DNA of 64,000 nt from Soehngenia longivitae (GTDB lineage Bacteria > Bacillota > Clostridia > Tissierellales > Tissierellaceae), in the NCBI RefSeq assembly GCF_004684055.1, contig NZ_SRIB01000007.1, forward strand, positions 1 to 64,000, in the 5' to 3' direction. The notes under the pieces are model-generated. The model saw only the letters and a list, made by a program, of their open reading frames with translations. It did no database searches and was not told where the DNA came from. Both the position numbers and the translations under genes were made by a program. This document shows, piece after piece, positions 45,652-54,702 of the stretch (the stretch's first letter is position 1; each line of letters begins with the position of its first letter).

Positions 45652-46686
45652 ATGGATAAGAGACTTACAAAATTGACAAAAAGTTCAGGGTGAGCTGCTA
45701 AAATCGGACCAGATATATTAGCTCAGGTTCTGAGCAATTTACCAAAGATTTATGATGAAAGATTGTTAGTTGGCATAGATACATCTGATGATGCTGCAGT
45801 TTATAAAGTGAATGATGAATTGGCAATAATTCAAACTTTAGATTTTTTTACACCTGTGGTAGACGATCCATATACTTTTGGACAGATCGCTGCGACAAAT
45901 TCTTTAAGTGATGTTTATGCGATGGGAGGAGAGCCCACATTAGCAATGAATATCGTATGTTTTCCTGATTGCTTAGATCCCCAAATACTCTCAGAGATAT
46001 TAAGAGGGGGATATGACAAAGTAAAAGAAGCTGGCGCGATATTAGTAGGAGGACATAGTGTTTCAGATGATGAGCCAAAATATGGTTTGTCTGTGACAGG
46101 TTTTGTGCACCCTGATAAAGTTAAATCAAATAGCAACGCTAAAGTAGGGGATTATTTGGTGCTTACAAAACCATTGGGTATCGGGATAATTAACACAGCA
46201 ATAAAAGGTGAAATTGCTAGCGAAAATGCTTATAAGAAATGTGTTGATGTAATGACCAAGTTGAATAAACATGCAAAGAATGCTTGTGAAGACATTGATG
46301 GAATCAATAGCATAACTGACATAACTGGATTTGGTTTATTAGGACATGCCCTTGAAATGGCAGAAGCTAGCAATGTGAGCGTTTTTATTTACAGTAGTAA
46401 TGTATATTATATTGAAGAAGCTAGAGAATATGCTAATATGGGCATAATCCCAGCTGGTGCATATAAAAATCAAAAGCATATTGGGGATAAAGTGGTATTT
46501 GAAAAAGAAGTTGATCAATATTTAAAAGATATTATGTATGACCCTCAAACGTCAGGAGGCTTATTAATCTCTGTAAATGAAGAAGATCTAACAAAATTAG
46601 AAAATAATTTAAAGTCTCTTAATGTCGATTATAGAGTAATAGGAGAAGTAAAGAATCAAGATGACCACATATTGCATGTTATTTAA
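45652..46686 (+). CDS. selD: Selenophosphate synthase SelD, itself a selenoprotein (in-frame UGA)
   Basis: A 344-residue enzyme that makes selenophosphate from selenide and ATP. The reading frame from ATG 45652 (GAGGTGAT upstream) crosses a TGA at 45691-45693, residue 14, in [15 protein letters not shown], exactly where SelD has its catalytic Cys or Sec. All later motifs are intact, including [30 protein letters not shown] and [15 protein letters not shown] conventional gene finder would start wrongly at 45763. A hairpin at 45721-45735 is a good SECIS candidate. selA, selB and selC follow. Confidence 0.95.
45719..45737 (+). promoter_or_regulatory. Candidate bacterial SECIS element in selD
   Basis: GCTCAG (45721-45726), loop GTT and CTGAGC (45730-45735) form a stable 6-bp stem within the coding region. 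The loop begins about 33 nt after the UGA and has a G at its first position, both within the range described for bacterial SECIS elements read by SelB. Confidence 0.6.
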
Positions 46687-46702
46687 AAGAAGGAGTGTTT
46701 AA

Positions 46703-48109
46703 GTGAGCAATAAAAAATATTATCAAATGATTCCAAAAGTAGATGAAATTTTAGCAGACGATAGAATTTTAGATATTTTAAAGACGAGTCCAAGAAAAAT
46801 TGTGATTGAAGCTATTAATGAAGAAATCGATAAAATTAGATCGTTGATACAAGAAAATGAGGACGAAAACAGGATAATTACTGAGTTAAATGAATTAATT
46901 TTAAATATAATTAACAACTGTATTGCAAAGAACAAATTTAGTTTAAGAAGAGTTGTAAATGCAACTGGCGTAATAATTCATACCAATTTAGGCAGATCGC
47001 TACTTAATCCTGATATAATTGACAACATAATGCAAATTAGTACAAACTACTCTAATTTAGAATTCGATATAGAAAAAGGTAAGAGAGGTTCAAGATATTC
47101 ACATTTAGAAAAGATTATCTCTCAAATAACGGGAGGAGAGGCAGCTCTTGTTGTAAATAACAATGCTGCAGCAGTATTATTGGTATTGAGCACTGTTGCT
47201 AAAGATAAAAATGTTATAGTTTCAAGGGGAGAATTAATAGAAATTGGTGGTTCTTTTAGAATTCCAGAAGTTATGGAGCAAAGTGGTGCTATTTTAAAGG
47301 AAGTAGGCACTACAAATAAAACTCATTTTGAGGATTACCTAAATGCAATAGATGACGAAACTTCATGTATTATGAAAGTTCACACTTCGAACTACAAAAT
47401 ACTTGGATTTACGAGTGATGTGCCAGTTTCTGAACTCAAAAAATTAAAAAGCGACAAAATATTGCTTATTGAAGACTTAGGAAGCGGAGTTCTGATAGAT
47501 TTGTCTAAATACGGGATAAGTTATGAACCAACCGTATCAGACAGCATTAAAAATGGAGCTGATATAGTAACATTTAGTGGGGATAAATTATTGGGTGGAC
47601 CACAAGCAGGTATAATTGTAGGAAAGAAAGAATTAATAGATAAGATGAAGAAGAACCCATTGACTAGAGCATTAAGAGTGGATAAATTCACTATATCAGC
47701 ATTGGAGGCCACTTTTAGGTATTATTTAGATGAAGCCACAGCTTTATCGAATGTTCCAACGTTGAGTATGATTGTAAAGAGTATAGATGATATAGAAAAA
47801 CAAGTTTTAAGAGTAATAGATATTTTAAAACCAAAGATAAATTCTGAAGAAATTATCTTTGATATAGTTGATGATTTCTCAGAAGTTGGTGGGGGTTCTT
47901 TACCATTAGAAAAGATAAATACGAAATGTTTAGCAATAGAGCTACTTAGAGGAAATATTGTAGATTTTGAAAGAAATTTGAGAAATTACGAGATACCAGT
48001 TATATCAAGAATCTTTAAGGATAGAGTTCTGTTTGATTTTAGGACGATAAGAGAAGATGAAGAGGAAATAGTTATTGAAGCTATACTTAATGCTTGTAAA
48101 TATATTTAA
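46703..48109 (+). CDS. selA: L-seryl-tRNA(Sec) selenium transferase SelA
   Basis: A 468-residue PLP enzyme converting Ser-tRNA(Sec) to Sec-tRNA(Sec) with selenophosphate. The cofactor lysine is K295 in TFSGDKLLGGPQAG. The N-terminal tRNA-binding domain (about 1-75) and VVNATGVIIHTNLGRSLL are typical. Start GTG after AAGGAGTG. Placed 16 bp after selD and 12 bp before selB. Confidence 0.96.
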   Translation: MSNKKYYQMIPKVDEILADDRILDILKTSPRKIVIEAINEEIDKIRSLIQENEDENRIITELNELILNIINNCIAKNKFSLRRVVNATGVIIHTNLGRSLLNPDIIDNIMQISTNYSNLEFDIEKGKRGSRYSHLEKIISQITGGEAALVVNNNAAAVLLVLSTVAKDKNVIVSRGELIEIGGSFRIPEVMEQSGAILKEVGTTNKTHFEDYLNAIDDETSCIMKVHTSNYKILGFTSDVPVSELKKLKSDKILLIEDLGSGVLIDLSKYGISYEPTVSDSIKNGADIVTFSGDKLLGGPQAGIIVGKKELIDKMKKNPLTRALRVDKFTISALEATFRYYLDEATALSNVPTLSMIVKSIDDIEKQVLRVIDILKPKINSEEIIFDIVDDFSEVGGGSLPLEKINTKCLAIELLRGNIVDFERNLRNYEIPVISRIFKDRVLFDFRTIREDEEEIVIEAILNACKYI

Positions 48110-48121
48110 GGGGAGTAAAAA

Positions 48122-50035
48122 ATGAATCATATCATTATTGGTACAGCTGGGCATATAGATCATGGTAAGACAACTTTAATAAAAGCACTAACAGGCAGAG
48201 AAACAGATAGATTAAAGGAAGAAAAGGAAAGAGGAATTTCTATTGAATTAGGATTCACTTATTTTGATCTTCCAAGTGGACAGAGAGCAGGAATAATAGA
48301 TGTGCCTGGACATGAAAAATTTATCAGAAACATGTTAGCTGGAGTTGTTGGGATAGACATAATTTTATTTGTAGTAGCTGCTGATGAAGGAGTTATGCCA
48401 CAAACTATTGAACATTTGGCTATTTTGGATTTAATAGGTGTGAAAAATGGCTTTATTGTAATAACTAAATCAGACTTAGTAGATCAAGATTGGTTAGAAT
48501 TAGTTAAAGAAGAGATAAAGGAGAGTGTAAAAGGCACTTTCCTTGAAAATTCAAAGATGATTCCGGTTTCTAGCGTAAAGAAAACTGGCATAAATGAAGT
48601 AGTAGAAGAAATAGATAGATTATCTACTTTAATTGAGCCAAAAGATACTAATGATCTTCCAAGATTGCCCATTGACAGAGTATTTACTATTCAAGGTTTT
48701 GGAACCGTCGTAACTGGAACATTATTGAGTGGGATACTTAAAATAGGTGATGAGATTGAAATATATCCTAAATCAATTATTACAAAGGTTAGAAATTTAC
48801 AAGTTCATGATAAAGATGTAAAAGAAGCATATGCTGGACAAAGAGTTGCTATAAATCTAGCTAATGTAAAAAAAGATGAGATTAATCGAGGAGATTATAT
48901 TGCTCCTAAAGGCTCAATGAAAGAGACTATGATGCTAGATGTAAAAGTTAAACTATTAAAAAACTTAGAAAAACCAATTGAAAACAGAACTAGATTAAAA
49001 CTTTATTTAGGCACTGATGAAATAATGTGCAGGATTATTTTATTAGATAGGGATTTTTTAGAGCCCGGAGAGGAAGCATTTGCACAACTTAGACTTGAAG
49101 AAAAAACTGTTGCAAAAGCAAAAGATAGATTTATTTTAAGATTTTATTCACCTATGTTTACAATTGGTGGTGGAGAGGTATTGGTTGCAAATCCTAGTAA
49201 AAGAAAAAGATATGATGAAGATATAATAGAAGAATTAGCTTTAAAAGAAGAAGGTTCAATTATTGACCATATTGAAAACATATTAATTAATGAGAATAAT
49301 ATATTCTACAATACAAAAGAAATAGCTATTGAGCTATCTTTATTAGAGACAAGTATAATAAATGAGATTAAAAGATTAGAAGATGACGGAAAGGTTGTCG
49401 TCTTTGAATTAAACAAAGAAATATATCCATTACATGTAAAAAAAATAGATGATTTGATAGATTCTATAAAAACTGAATTAGAAGTTTTTCATAAAAAACA
49501 GCCTTTGAGATATGGAATTCCTAAAGAGGAAATAAGAACTAAATATCTGGGGAAAAACAAACAGAAGCTAGGTGACATAATTATAGATTATCTTATAAAC
49601 AGGCAAATAATAAAGCAATCTAGAGATTTACTTTCTCTACCTGACTATGAACCTAGTTTATCCAACTCGGATAATGCTATTAAAGAAAAAATTATTGAGA
49701 TTTTGGATAAAGAAGGTTTTAATTTAACAAAGACTAATGATATATTAAATCTAGACATTAACTATGATAAAAAGACAATTGAAAACTTGGTTTTTTTTAT
49801 GATTAGTAAAGGTGATATAATAAAACTAGGTGAAGAATATTTAATAAGCTCTAGTAAATATGAAGCAGCAAAAAACATCTTACGAGATTATTTTAAGACA
49901 AATGAGTTTATAACGGCTCCAATTTATAGAGATCTGTTGAAAACAAATAGAAAATTTGCTATAGCATTACTTGAGCATTTTGACCAAATCAAATTAACCA
50001 AGAGAGATGATGACAAAAGATATTTAATAGAATAA
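48122..50035 (+). CDS. selB: Selenocysteine-specific elongation factor SelB
   Basis: A 637-residue GTPase that delivers Sec-tRNA(Sec) to UGA codons with a SECIS. G motifs are GTAGHIDHGKTTL, DVPGHEKFIRNML and TKSDLVD. Domains 2-3 follow, then the winged-helix SECIS-binding region from about residue 370 to the end (KNLEKPIENRTRLK precedes it). GGGGAG precedes the ATG. Confidence 0.96.
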   Translation: MNHIIIGTAGHIDHGKTTLIKALTGRETDRLKEEKERGISIELGFTYFDLPSGQRAGIIDVPGHEKFIRNMLAGVVGIDIILFVVAADEGVMPQTIEHLAILDLIGVKNGFIVITKSDLVDQDWLELVKEEIKESVKGTFLENSKMIPVSSVKKTGINEVVEEIDRLSTLIEPKDTNDLPRLPIDRVFTIQGFGTVVTGTLLSGILKIGDEIEIYPKSIITKVRNLQVHDKDVKEAYAGQRVAINLANVKKDEINRGDYIAPKGSMKETMMLDVKVKLLKNLEKPIENRTRLKLYLGTDEIMCRIILLDRDFLEPGEEAFAQLRLEEKTVAKAKDRFILRFYSPMFTIGGGEVLVANPSKRKRYDEDIIEELALKEEGSIIDHIENILINENNIFYNTKEIAIELSLLETSIINEIKRLEDDGKVVVFELNKEIYPLHVKKIDDLIDSIKTELEVFHKKQPLRYGIPKEEIRTKYLGKNKQKLGDIIIDYLINRQIIKQSRDLLSLPDYEPSLSNSDNAIKEKIIEILDKEGFNLTKTNDILNLDINYDKKTIENLVFFMISKGDIIKLGEEYLISSSKYEAAKNILRDYFKTNEFITAPIYRDLLKTNRKFAIALLEHFDQIKLTKRDDDKRYLIE

Positions 50036-50049
50036 ATTGAGGTGTAAAA

Positions 50050-50760
50050 ATGGGCGATAGAATCTTAGTACTAGATCCTGATACGAATTTTACTAAAACA
50101 TTAAAATATAGTTTTGAACAGGACAGTTTCCAAATAGATGTTTTTTCTGATTGCGAAAATATAATTGAATTGATAGAAAAGAAACATTATGATATATTGG
50201 TAACTGAACTTCAATTATTGAAATCAAATGGTTTAACTATATGTCAAAATGTTCGTAGCTTTTCTAATATTCCAATAATCTTTATTTCTAGGGTTGATGA
50301 TGATATCAAAAAAATTTTAGCTTTTGAATATGGGGCTGATGACTATCTTGTAAAACCATTTAATATATTAGAATTAAAAGCTCGGATAAAAGCTATACTT
50401 AGAAGAACATCTGACATAAAATTTGAATATAATAATGATGTTATAGAAATATCTGACATAAAAATATATACAATTGGTAGAAAAATAACGAAATCAGGAC
50501 AAGAAATATCATTAACAGGTAAAGAATTTGATTTGATATATGTATTGGCATCTAATCCAGGAAAGATATTTACACGTGAAGAGTTATTAGAGCGTGTCTG
50601 GGGTTATGCGTATTATGGTGATTTGAGGACAGTTGATGTACACATTCGAAGAATAAGAGAGAAGATTGAAGATAATTCCAAAGATTCTCAATATATTATG
50701 ACTAAATGGGGAGTGGGATATTATTTTAAAGAAAATAGTATTTCTAACAATTCATTTTGA
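50050..50760 (+). CDS. OmpR/PhoB-type response regulator with a non-canonical receiver
   Basis: A 236-residue protein. Residues 1-120 form a receiver domain in which the phospho-acceptor position is E53 (ILVTELQLLKSNG) instead of aspartate, and the second acidic-pocket residue is P10 (VLDPD). The switch serine S80 and K102 (LVKPF) are retained. Residues about 135-232 form a standard winged helix DNA-binding domain (SLTGKEFDLIYVLA, RTVDVHIRRIREKIE, GVGYYF). No histidine kinase gene is adjacent. It lies 14 bp after selB and before the tRNA-Sec promoter. It is a confident family call; its targets and signal are unknown. Confidence 0.9.
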   Translation: MGDRILVLDPDTNFTKTLKYSFEQDSFQIDVFSDCENIIELIEKKHYDILVTELQLLKSNGLTICQNVRSFSNIPIIFISRVDDDIKKILAFEYGADDYLVKPFNILELKARIKAILRRTSDIKFEYNNDVIEISDIKIYTIGRKITKSGQEISLTGKEFDLIYVLASNPGKIFTREELLERVWGYAYYGDLRTVDVHIRRIREKIEDNSKDSQYIMTKWGVGYYFKENSISNNSF

Positions 50761-50815
50761 TTTTATATCTTAAATAATATATCAGATAACTATCTCAAAA
50801 CAAGATATGAAACAC

Positions 50816-50843
50816 TTGACAAGTAAACGCAATATGTTATACT
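50816..50843 (+). promoter_or_regulatory. Promoter of the tRNA-Sec gene
   Basis: Perfect TTGACA (50816-50821), 16-bp spacer and TATACT (50838-50843). The tRNA begins 21 bp downstream, so selC is transcribed independently of selDAB. Confidence 0.75.
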
Positions 50844-50864
50844 TATTAAGGTTTTAAAATGCTT

Positions 50865-50961
50865 GGGAGTAGATGGGTGCTGGTGTGCCCTCTGGTCTTC
50901 AAAACCAGCGCGAGGGGTTAGGAGCCTCTTGGGTGGGTTCGATTCCCACATACTCCCGCCA
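50865..50961 (+). tRNA. selC: tRNA-Sec (TCA)
   Basis: A 97-nt tRNA with the anticodon loop CTTCAAA giving TCA, an unusually long six-pair D-stem, a very long variable arm (about 50910-50932), extended acceptor helix starting GGGAGTA, discriminator G and encoded CCA. These features define selenocysteine tRNA. Confidence 0.95.
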
Positions 50962-50967
50962 TTATAT

Positions 50968-50992
50968 AAGTCACTTATGTGGCTTTTTTATT
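50968..50992 (+). terminator. Terminator after tRNA-Sec
   Basis: AAGTCAC (50968-50974) and GTGGCTT (50979-50985) make a 7-bp stem with a TTAT loop, followed by TTTTATTATT. Confidence 0.75.
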
Positions 50993-51007
50993 ATTTAAAG
51001 CTCAATT

Positions 51008-52219
51008 CTAATTTTTCTTAGTTAACATGTCAATTATAACTAAAATAGCACTATTCAAAAAATCATCTAAGAATCCACCATCTAAATTTCCTTGGATGAT
51101 GTCGTTACTGCCACCACCTTTTATCTCATATATTTGTGACAACTCATCAAACACATTTTTCATGTCGATTTTTAGTAGTTTAGGCTTAGAAATTGTAAAC
51201 AACATGCCATTTGGTGATTCCAATGTATAAATTTGGAAAATGTCGTCATGACTATTGCTTATATTGCGTCTTATACTATCAACGTATATTGAGTCTTCAT
51301 CACTGAATGATTCAATAATAAATTTATAATTATTTATTTTTTTGACTTTAGAAATCAATTCAAAAGTTTTGAGTTCAACTATTTTATTTTTTAATTTTCT
51401 ATTATGTTTTTCTAGTGATTTATTATATTCTAGCACCTCATTTACTTTATTTGTTAAATTATATTCATTAGTTGAAAAATTTTTTCTAATATTATTTATT
51501 ATTGAGTACATCTTTAAATAATGATTTAAAGCTCTTTGGCCAGCAATGAACTTAATTCTAATCATAGATTTATTTTTTTCAAAACCAATTATTTTTACTA
51601 ATCCTATTTCTCCAGTAGAAGATACATGTGTGCCTGCGCATATTGAATAATCAAGTCCTTCTATCTCAACTATTCTAATATTTTTTTCTATAGGCACATT
51701 TTTTCTAATAAGCATATTTTTTACACCATCTTTATCAACTAAATAAAATGAAACTTTAAAATTTGACTGTATTATCTTATTTGCAAGAATCTCAGCTTTT
51801 TGAATTTCATTTTCATTTATATCTTTTGCAGATAGATCAATGGTACTATATTCATTGCCCATATGGAAACTTTCTGTCTGCCAGTTGAAGATCTTATAGA
51901 AAGCTGCTGAAAGGATATGCTGAGAAGTATGCTGTTGCATATGGTCAAATCTTCTCTCAAAATCAATTGATAATTTTACATCTAAATTGTCTATATTTCT
52001 ATTTAGGACATGAACTATATCGGTATCATCTTCATACACATCTATTACCTCTATATCGTTTATGTACCCATAATCTCTAGGCTGACCGCCTGAGAAATTT
52101 GGATAAAAAATAGTTTTATCTAATTTCAAATAGCACTTCCCATCTTTGAGATATTTTTCAGTAACAGAAGCATCTATATTAGTTAAATAGGGATTTTCCC
52201 AATAGATTTTATTTGACAT
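51008..52219 (-). CDS. Alanyl-tRNA editing protein, AlaX long form with DHHA1-like domain
   Basis: A 403-residue relative of the editing half of alanyl-tRNA synthetase. The zinc motifs are HTSQH (H97, H101) and CAGTH (C194, H198). An AlaRS-type beta barrel (NFSGGQPRDYG) precedes them and a coiled coil plus a DHHA1-like C-terminal part follows (GGGSNDIIQGN). It is expected to hydrolyse Ser-tRNA(Ala) or Gly-tRNA(Ala). ATG at 52219 is preferred, as AAGGAG would touch the in-frame TTG at 52228. It converges on the tRNA-Sec gene. Confidence 0.9.
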   Translation of the reverse strand: MSNKIYWENPYLTNIDASVTEKYLKDGKCYLKLDKTIFYPNFSGGQPRDYGYINDIEVIDVYEDDTDIVHVLNRNIDNLDVKLSIDFERRFDHMQQHTSQHILSAAFYKIFNWQTESFHMGNEYSTIDLSAKDINENEIQKAEILANKIIQSNFKVSFYLVDKDGVKNMLIRKNVPIEKNIRIVEIEGLDYSICAGTHVSSTGEIGLVKIIGFEKNKSMIRIKFIAGQRALNHYLKMYSIINNIRKNFSTNEYNLTNKVNEVLEYNKSLEKHNRKLKNKIVELKTFELISKVKKINNYKFIIESFSDEDSIYVDSIRRNISNSHDDIFQIYTLESPNGMLFTISKPKLLKIDMKNVFDELSQIYEIKGGGSNDIIQGNLDGGFLDDFLNSAILVIIDMLTKKN

Positions 52220-52308
52220 ATCATTCAACTCCTTTGTTTAATAATACCATAAATATACTTCTATGATATAATTATACTATTAATTTGATAATTATTGAGG
52301 AGAATAAA

Positions 52309-54702
52309 ATGAAAAGACCCTCTTTCTTATTGATATTTGGATTAATATGTGGGATATTGTTTTCTTATTATTTTGAATTGAATTATTCATTAATTGTAGG
52401 GTCCATTTTTATTGGTTTATTAATTATGTTTCTTATTGATTACAAAAGAAAACATATATTTGCTTTATTTTTTTCGTTTTTTTTAATTGGGATATTTATT
52501 TGTAATATCAATCTAATGAGCAAATTAAATAATTATATCAATGATGCTCACCAGTACATTGGCATTATAGATAAAATCCAAATTGAAGAGAAAAAAATTA
52601 AAATGCAAATTGAAATAGTTTCGGTTGACAATGTTACTTGTAGTGAGAGAATATTGCTCACAACGGATAAAGAGAAAGAATTTAGTTTAGGTCAAAAAAT
52701 TAAGTTTACAGGCATTTTAAAACAAGCTAAAGAGAATACCAACCCCAAAATGTTTAACTATAAAAAATATCTTCTTAGTGAGAAAATCCACTATACTACT
52801 TATCAGGATAGTAGAAATATTTATATTTATGATGAAGAGATTCCGTTTAGATATATTGTAAGAACAAAATTTCAAAATTATGTAATTGCGAATTTTAGCA
52901 ATTTGTCAAAGGATAATCAAAATTTAATGATTAGCACAATACTTGGAGACAGCAGTTATTTAGAAAACAACCAATATGACACATATAAAAATATAGGACT
53001 GTTACACTTATTAGCAGTATCGGGATTACATATAAATCTACTTGCTACGTTTATGTCTATGACTTTAGCATATCTTGGAGTAAATAGGAAGATTAATATA
53101 GTAATTTCAATTACATTAATATTTATCTACGGTTATTTTATTGGGTTTCCTCCATCGAGTGTTAGAGCTATAATTATGTTCTCGCTTAGTTTATTTGCAT
53201 CATTACTTCACAAACCATATGATTCATTAAATTCATTGTATATTGCTGCTGTGATAAGTCTACTGTTAAATCCATTTTGGATTTTTAGCATAGGCTTTAT
53301 ATTATCGTACACTGCTAGTTTTTCAATAATTGTATTTTTTAATAAGGTTAAGGGATTATTCTATCCTTTCAAAGGATTTTTAATAGATAATCTATCTCTT
53401 ATTTTATCTGTAAATCTATGTCTTATTCCATTACAAATTTTCTATTTTAATTCATTTAATTTTATATCAATACTATCAAATTTAATCATTGTTCCTATAG
53501 CAAGTATAAATTTGATAATTGGGTTTTTATCCTTATTATTTAGTAAATTAACTTATATTTTAAATATATCTATGGATTTACAAAACATTTTGACAGATGT
53601 ATTTCAAAAATATACAGCACTTAATTTTAAGTTTAAAACACCTACAATTTTAGATATGACATTTTATTTTCTAATTCTATTGATCATCTATAATAGAGAT
53701 ATTTTATTAAATTTGAAAAAAGAAATAAAGAAAGTTATTTTCTGCTTTATTGTTTTATCTATAGCAGTATATTCTATGGATATGTATAGAAATATAGATG
53801 ACATAATAGTTGACTTTATAGATGTAGGGCAGGGAGACAGTGCATTACTAAGATACAGAGGAAATAACATTTTAATAGATGCTGGAGGTTCAGCTTTCTC
53901 TGATTTTGATGTAGGTGAAAATATAACATTACCTTATCTTATAAAATCAGGAGTAAACAAACTAGATGCTTTGATTATATCGCATTTTCATGATGATCAC
54001 TACAAAGGGAGTATGGCAATTATGGAGAATTTACGAGTGGATAAAATAATTTCTAATAAATATCCAACAGAAGATGAATTTTTAAAAATTATTGATAAAA
54101 ACAATATTCCATTATATATAGTAAATAGCAGTAACGATATTTTTTTAGGAGGCATTAACATTGATATTTTGTGGCCGACAAATAACATTGTGTTAGATGA
54201 CAATGAAAACAACAATTCCCTAGTTTGCTTAGTAAATGCTAATGGTTTTAGATTACTTTTTACAGGGGATATAGAGAAAGAAGTTGAAAAACAATTATTA
54301 AAAACAAATTTTGGGAAAGTAGACATATTAAAAGTTGCACACCATGGTAGTAACACATCATCGCTACCTGAATTCATAGATGAATTGGCTCCAAAGATAA
54401 GTATAATATCTGTTGGAGAGAATAATTTCTATGGACATCCGTCAAAACAAACTATTCAAACTCTAATAGATGCAAATAGTAGTATTTACAGAACTGATGA
54501 AATGGGACTTATTAGTGTTATAATAAAAAAAGATAGAGTTGTAATCAAGCCATATCAAGGACCTTTTTATCAGGAAGATTTAATTAAATTTTTAAATACT
54601 AGGCGAAATTATTTTTTAACGTTTATCATTTTCCTATATGTATCTAACATCACTGTCAGAATTTATCTAAATATGGAGGACAAATTACATGAATTACAAT
54701 GA
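52309..54702 (+). CDS. comEC: DNA internalisation competence protein ComEC
   Basis: A 797-residue membrane channel for transforming DNA. After N-terminal helices and an OB-like DUF4131 region (about 70-150), the competence domain has LLHLLAVSGLHINLL and many membrane helices up to about residue 490. The C-terminal metallo-beta-lactamase domain (about 505-760) contains DVGQGDSALL, SHFHDDHYKG and LKVAHHGSNTSS, the putative nuclease. GAGGAG precedes ATG 52309. It overlaps holA by 14 bp. Confidence 0.94.
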   Translation: MKRPSFLLIFGLICGILFSYYFELNYSLIVGSIFIGLLIMFLIDYKRKHIFALFFSFFLIGIFICNINLMSKLNNYINDAHQYIGIIDKIQIEEKKIKMQIEIVSVDNVTCSERILLTTDKEKEFSLGQKIKFTGILKQAKENTNPKMFNYKKYLLSEKIHYTTYQDSRNIYIYDEEIPFRYIVRTKFQNYVIANFSNLSKDNQNLMISTILGDSSYLENNQYDTYKNIGLLHLLAVSGLHINLLATFMSMTLAYLGVNRKINIVISITLIFIYGYFIGFPPSSVRAIIMFSLSLFASLLHKPYDSLNSLYIAAVISLLLNPFWIFSIGFILSYTASFSIIVFFNKVKGLFYPFKGFLIDNLSLILSVNLCLIPLQIFYFNSFNFISILSNLIIVPIASINLIIGFLSLLFSKLTYILNISMDLQNILTDVFQKYTALNFKFKTPTILDMTFYFLILLIIYNRDILLNLKKEIKKVIFCFIVLSIAVYSMDMYRNIDDIIVDFIDVGQGDSALLRYRGNNILIDAGGSAFSDFDVGENITLPYLIKSGVNKLDALIISHFHDDHYKGSMAIMENLRVDKIISNKYPTEDEFLKIIDKNNIPLYIVNSSNDIFLGGINIDILWPTNNIVLDDNENNNSLVCLVNANGFRLLFTGDIEKEVEKQLLKTNFGKVDILKVAHHGSNTSSLPEFIDELAPKISIISVGENNFYGHPSKQTIQTLIDANSSIYRTDEMGLISVIIKKDRVVIKPYQGPFYQEDLIKFLNTRRNYFLTFIIFLYVSNITVRIYLNMEDKLHELQ

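Noticed and set aside
45763-46686. selD starting at the first ATG after the TGA (45763)
   Set aside because: The upstream codons encode the conserved SelD N-terminus around a UGA, with a good ribosome binding site before ATG 45652; the TGA is read as selenocysteine, not a frameshift or pseudogene.
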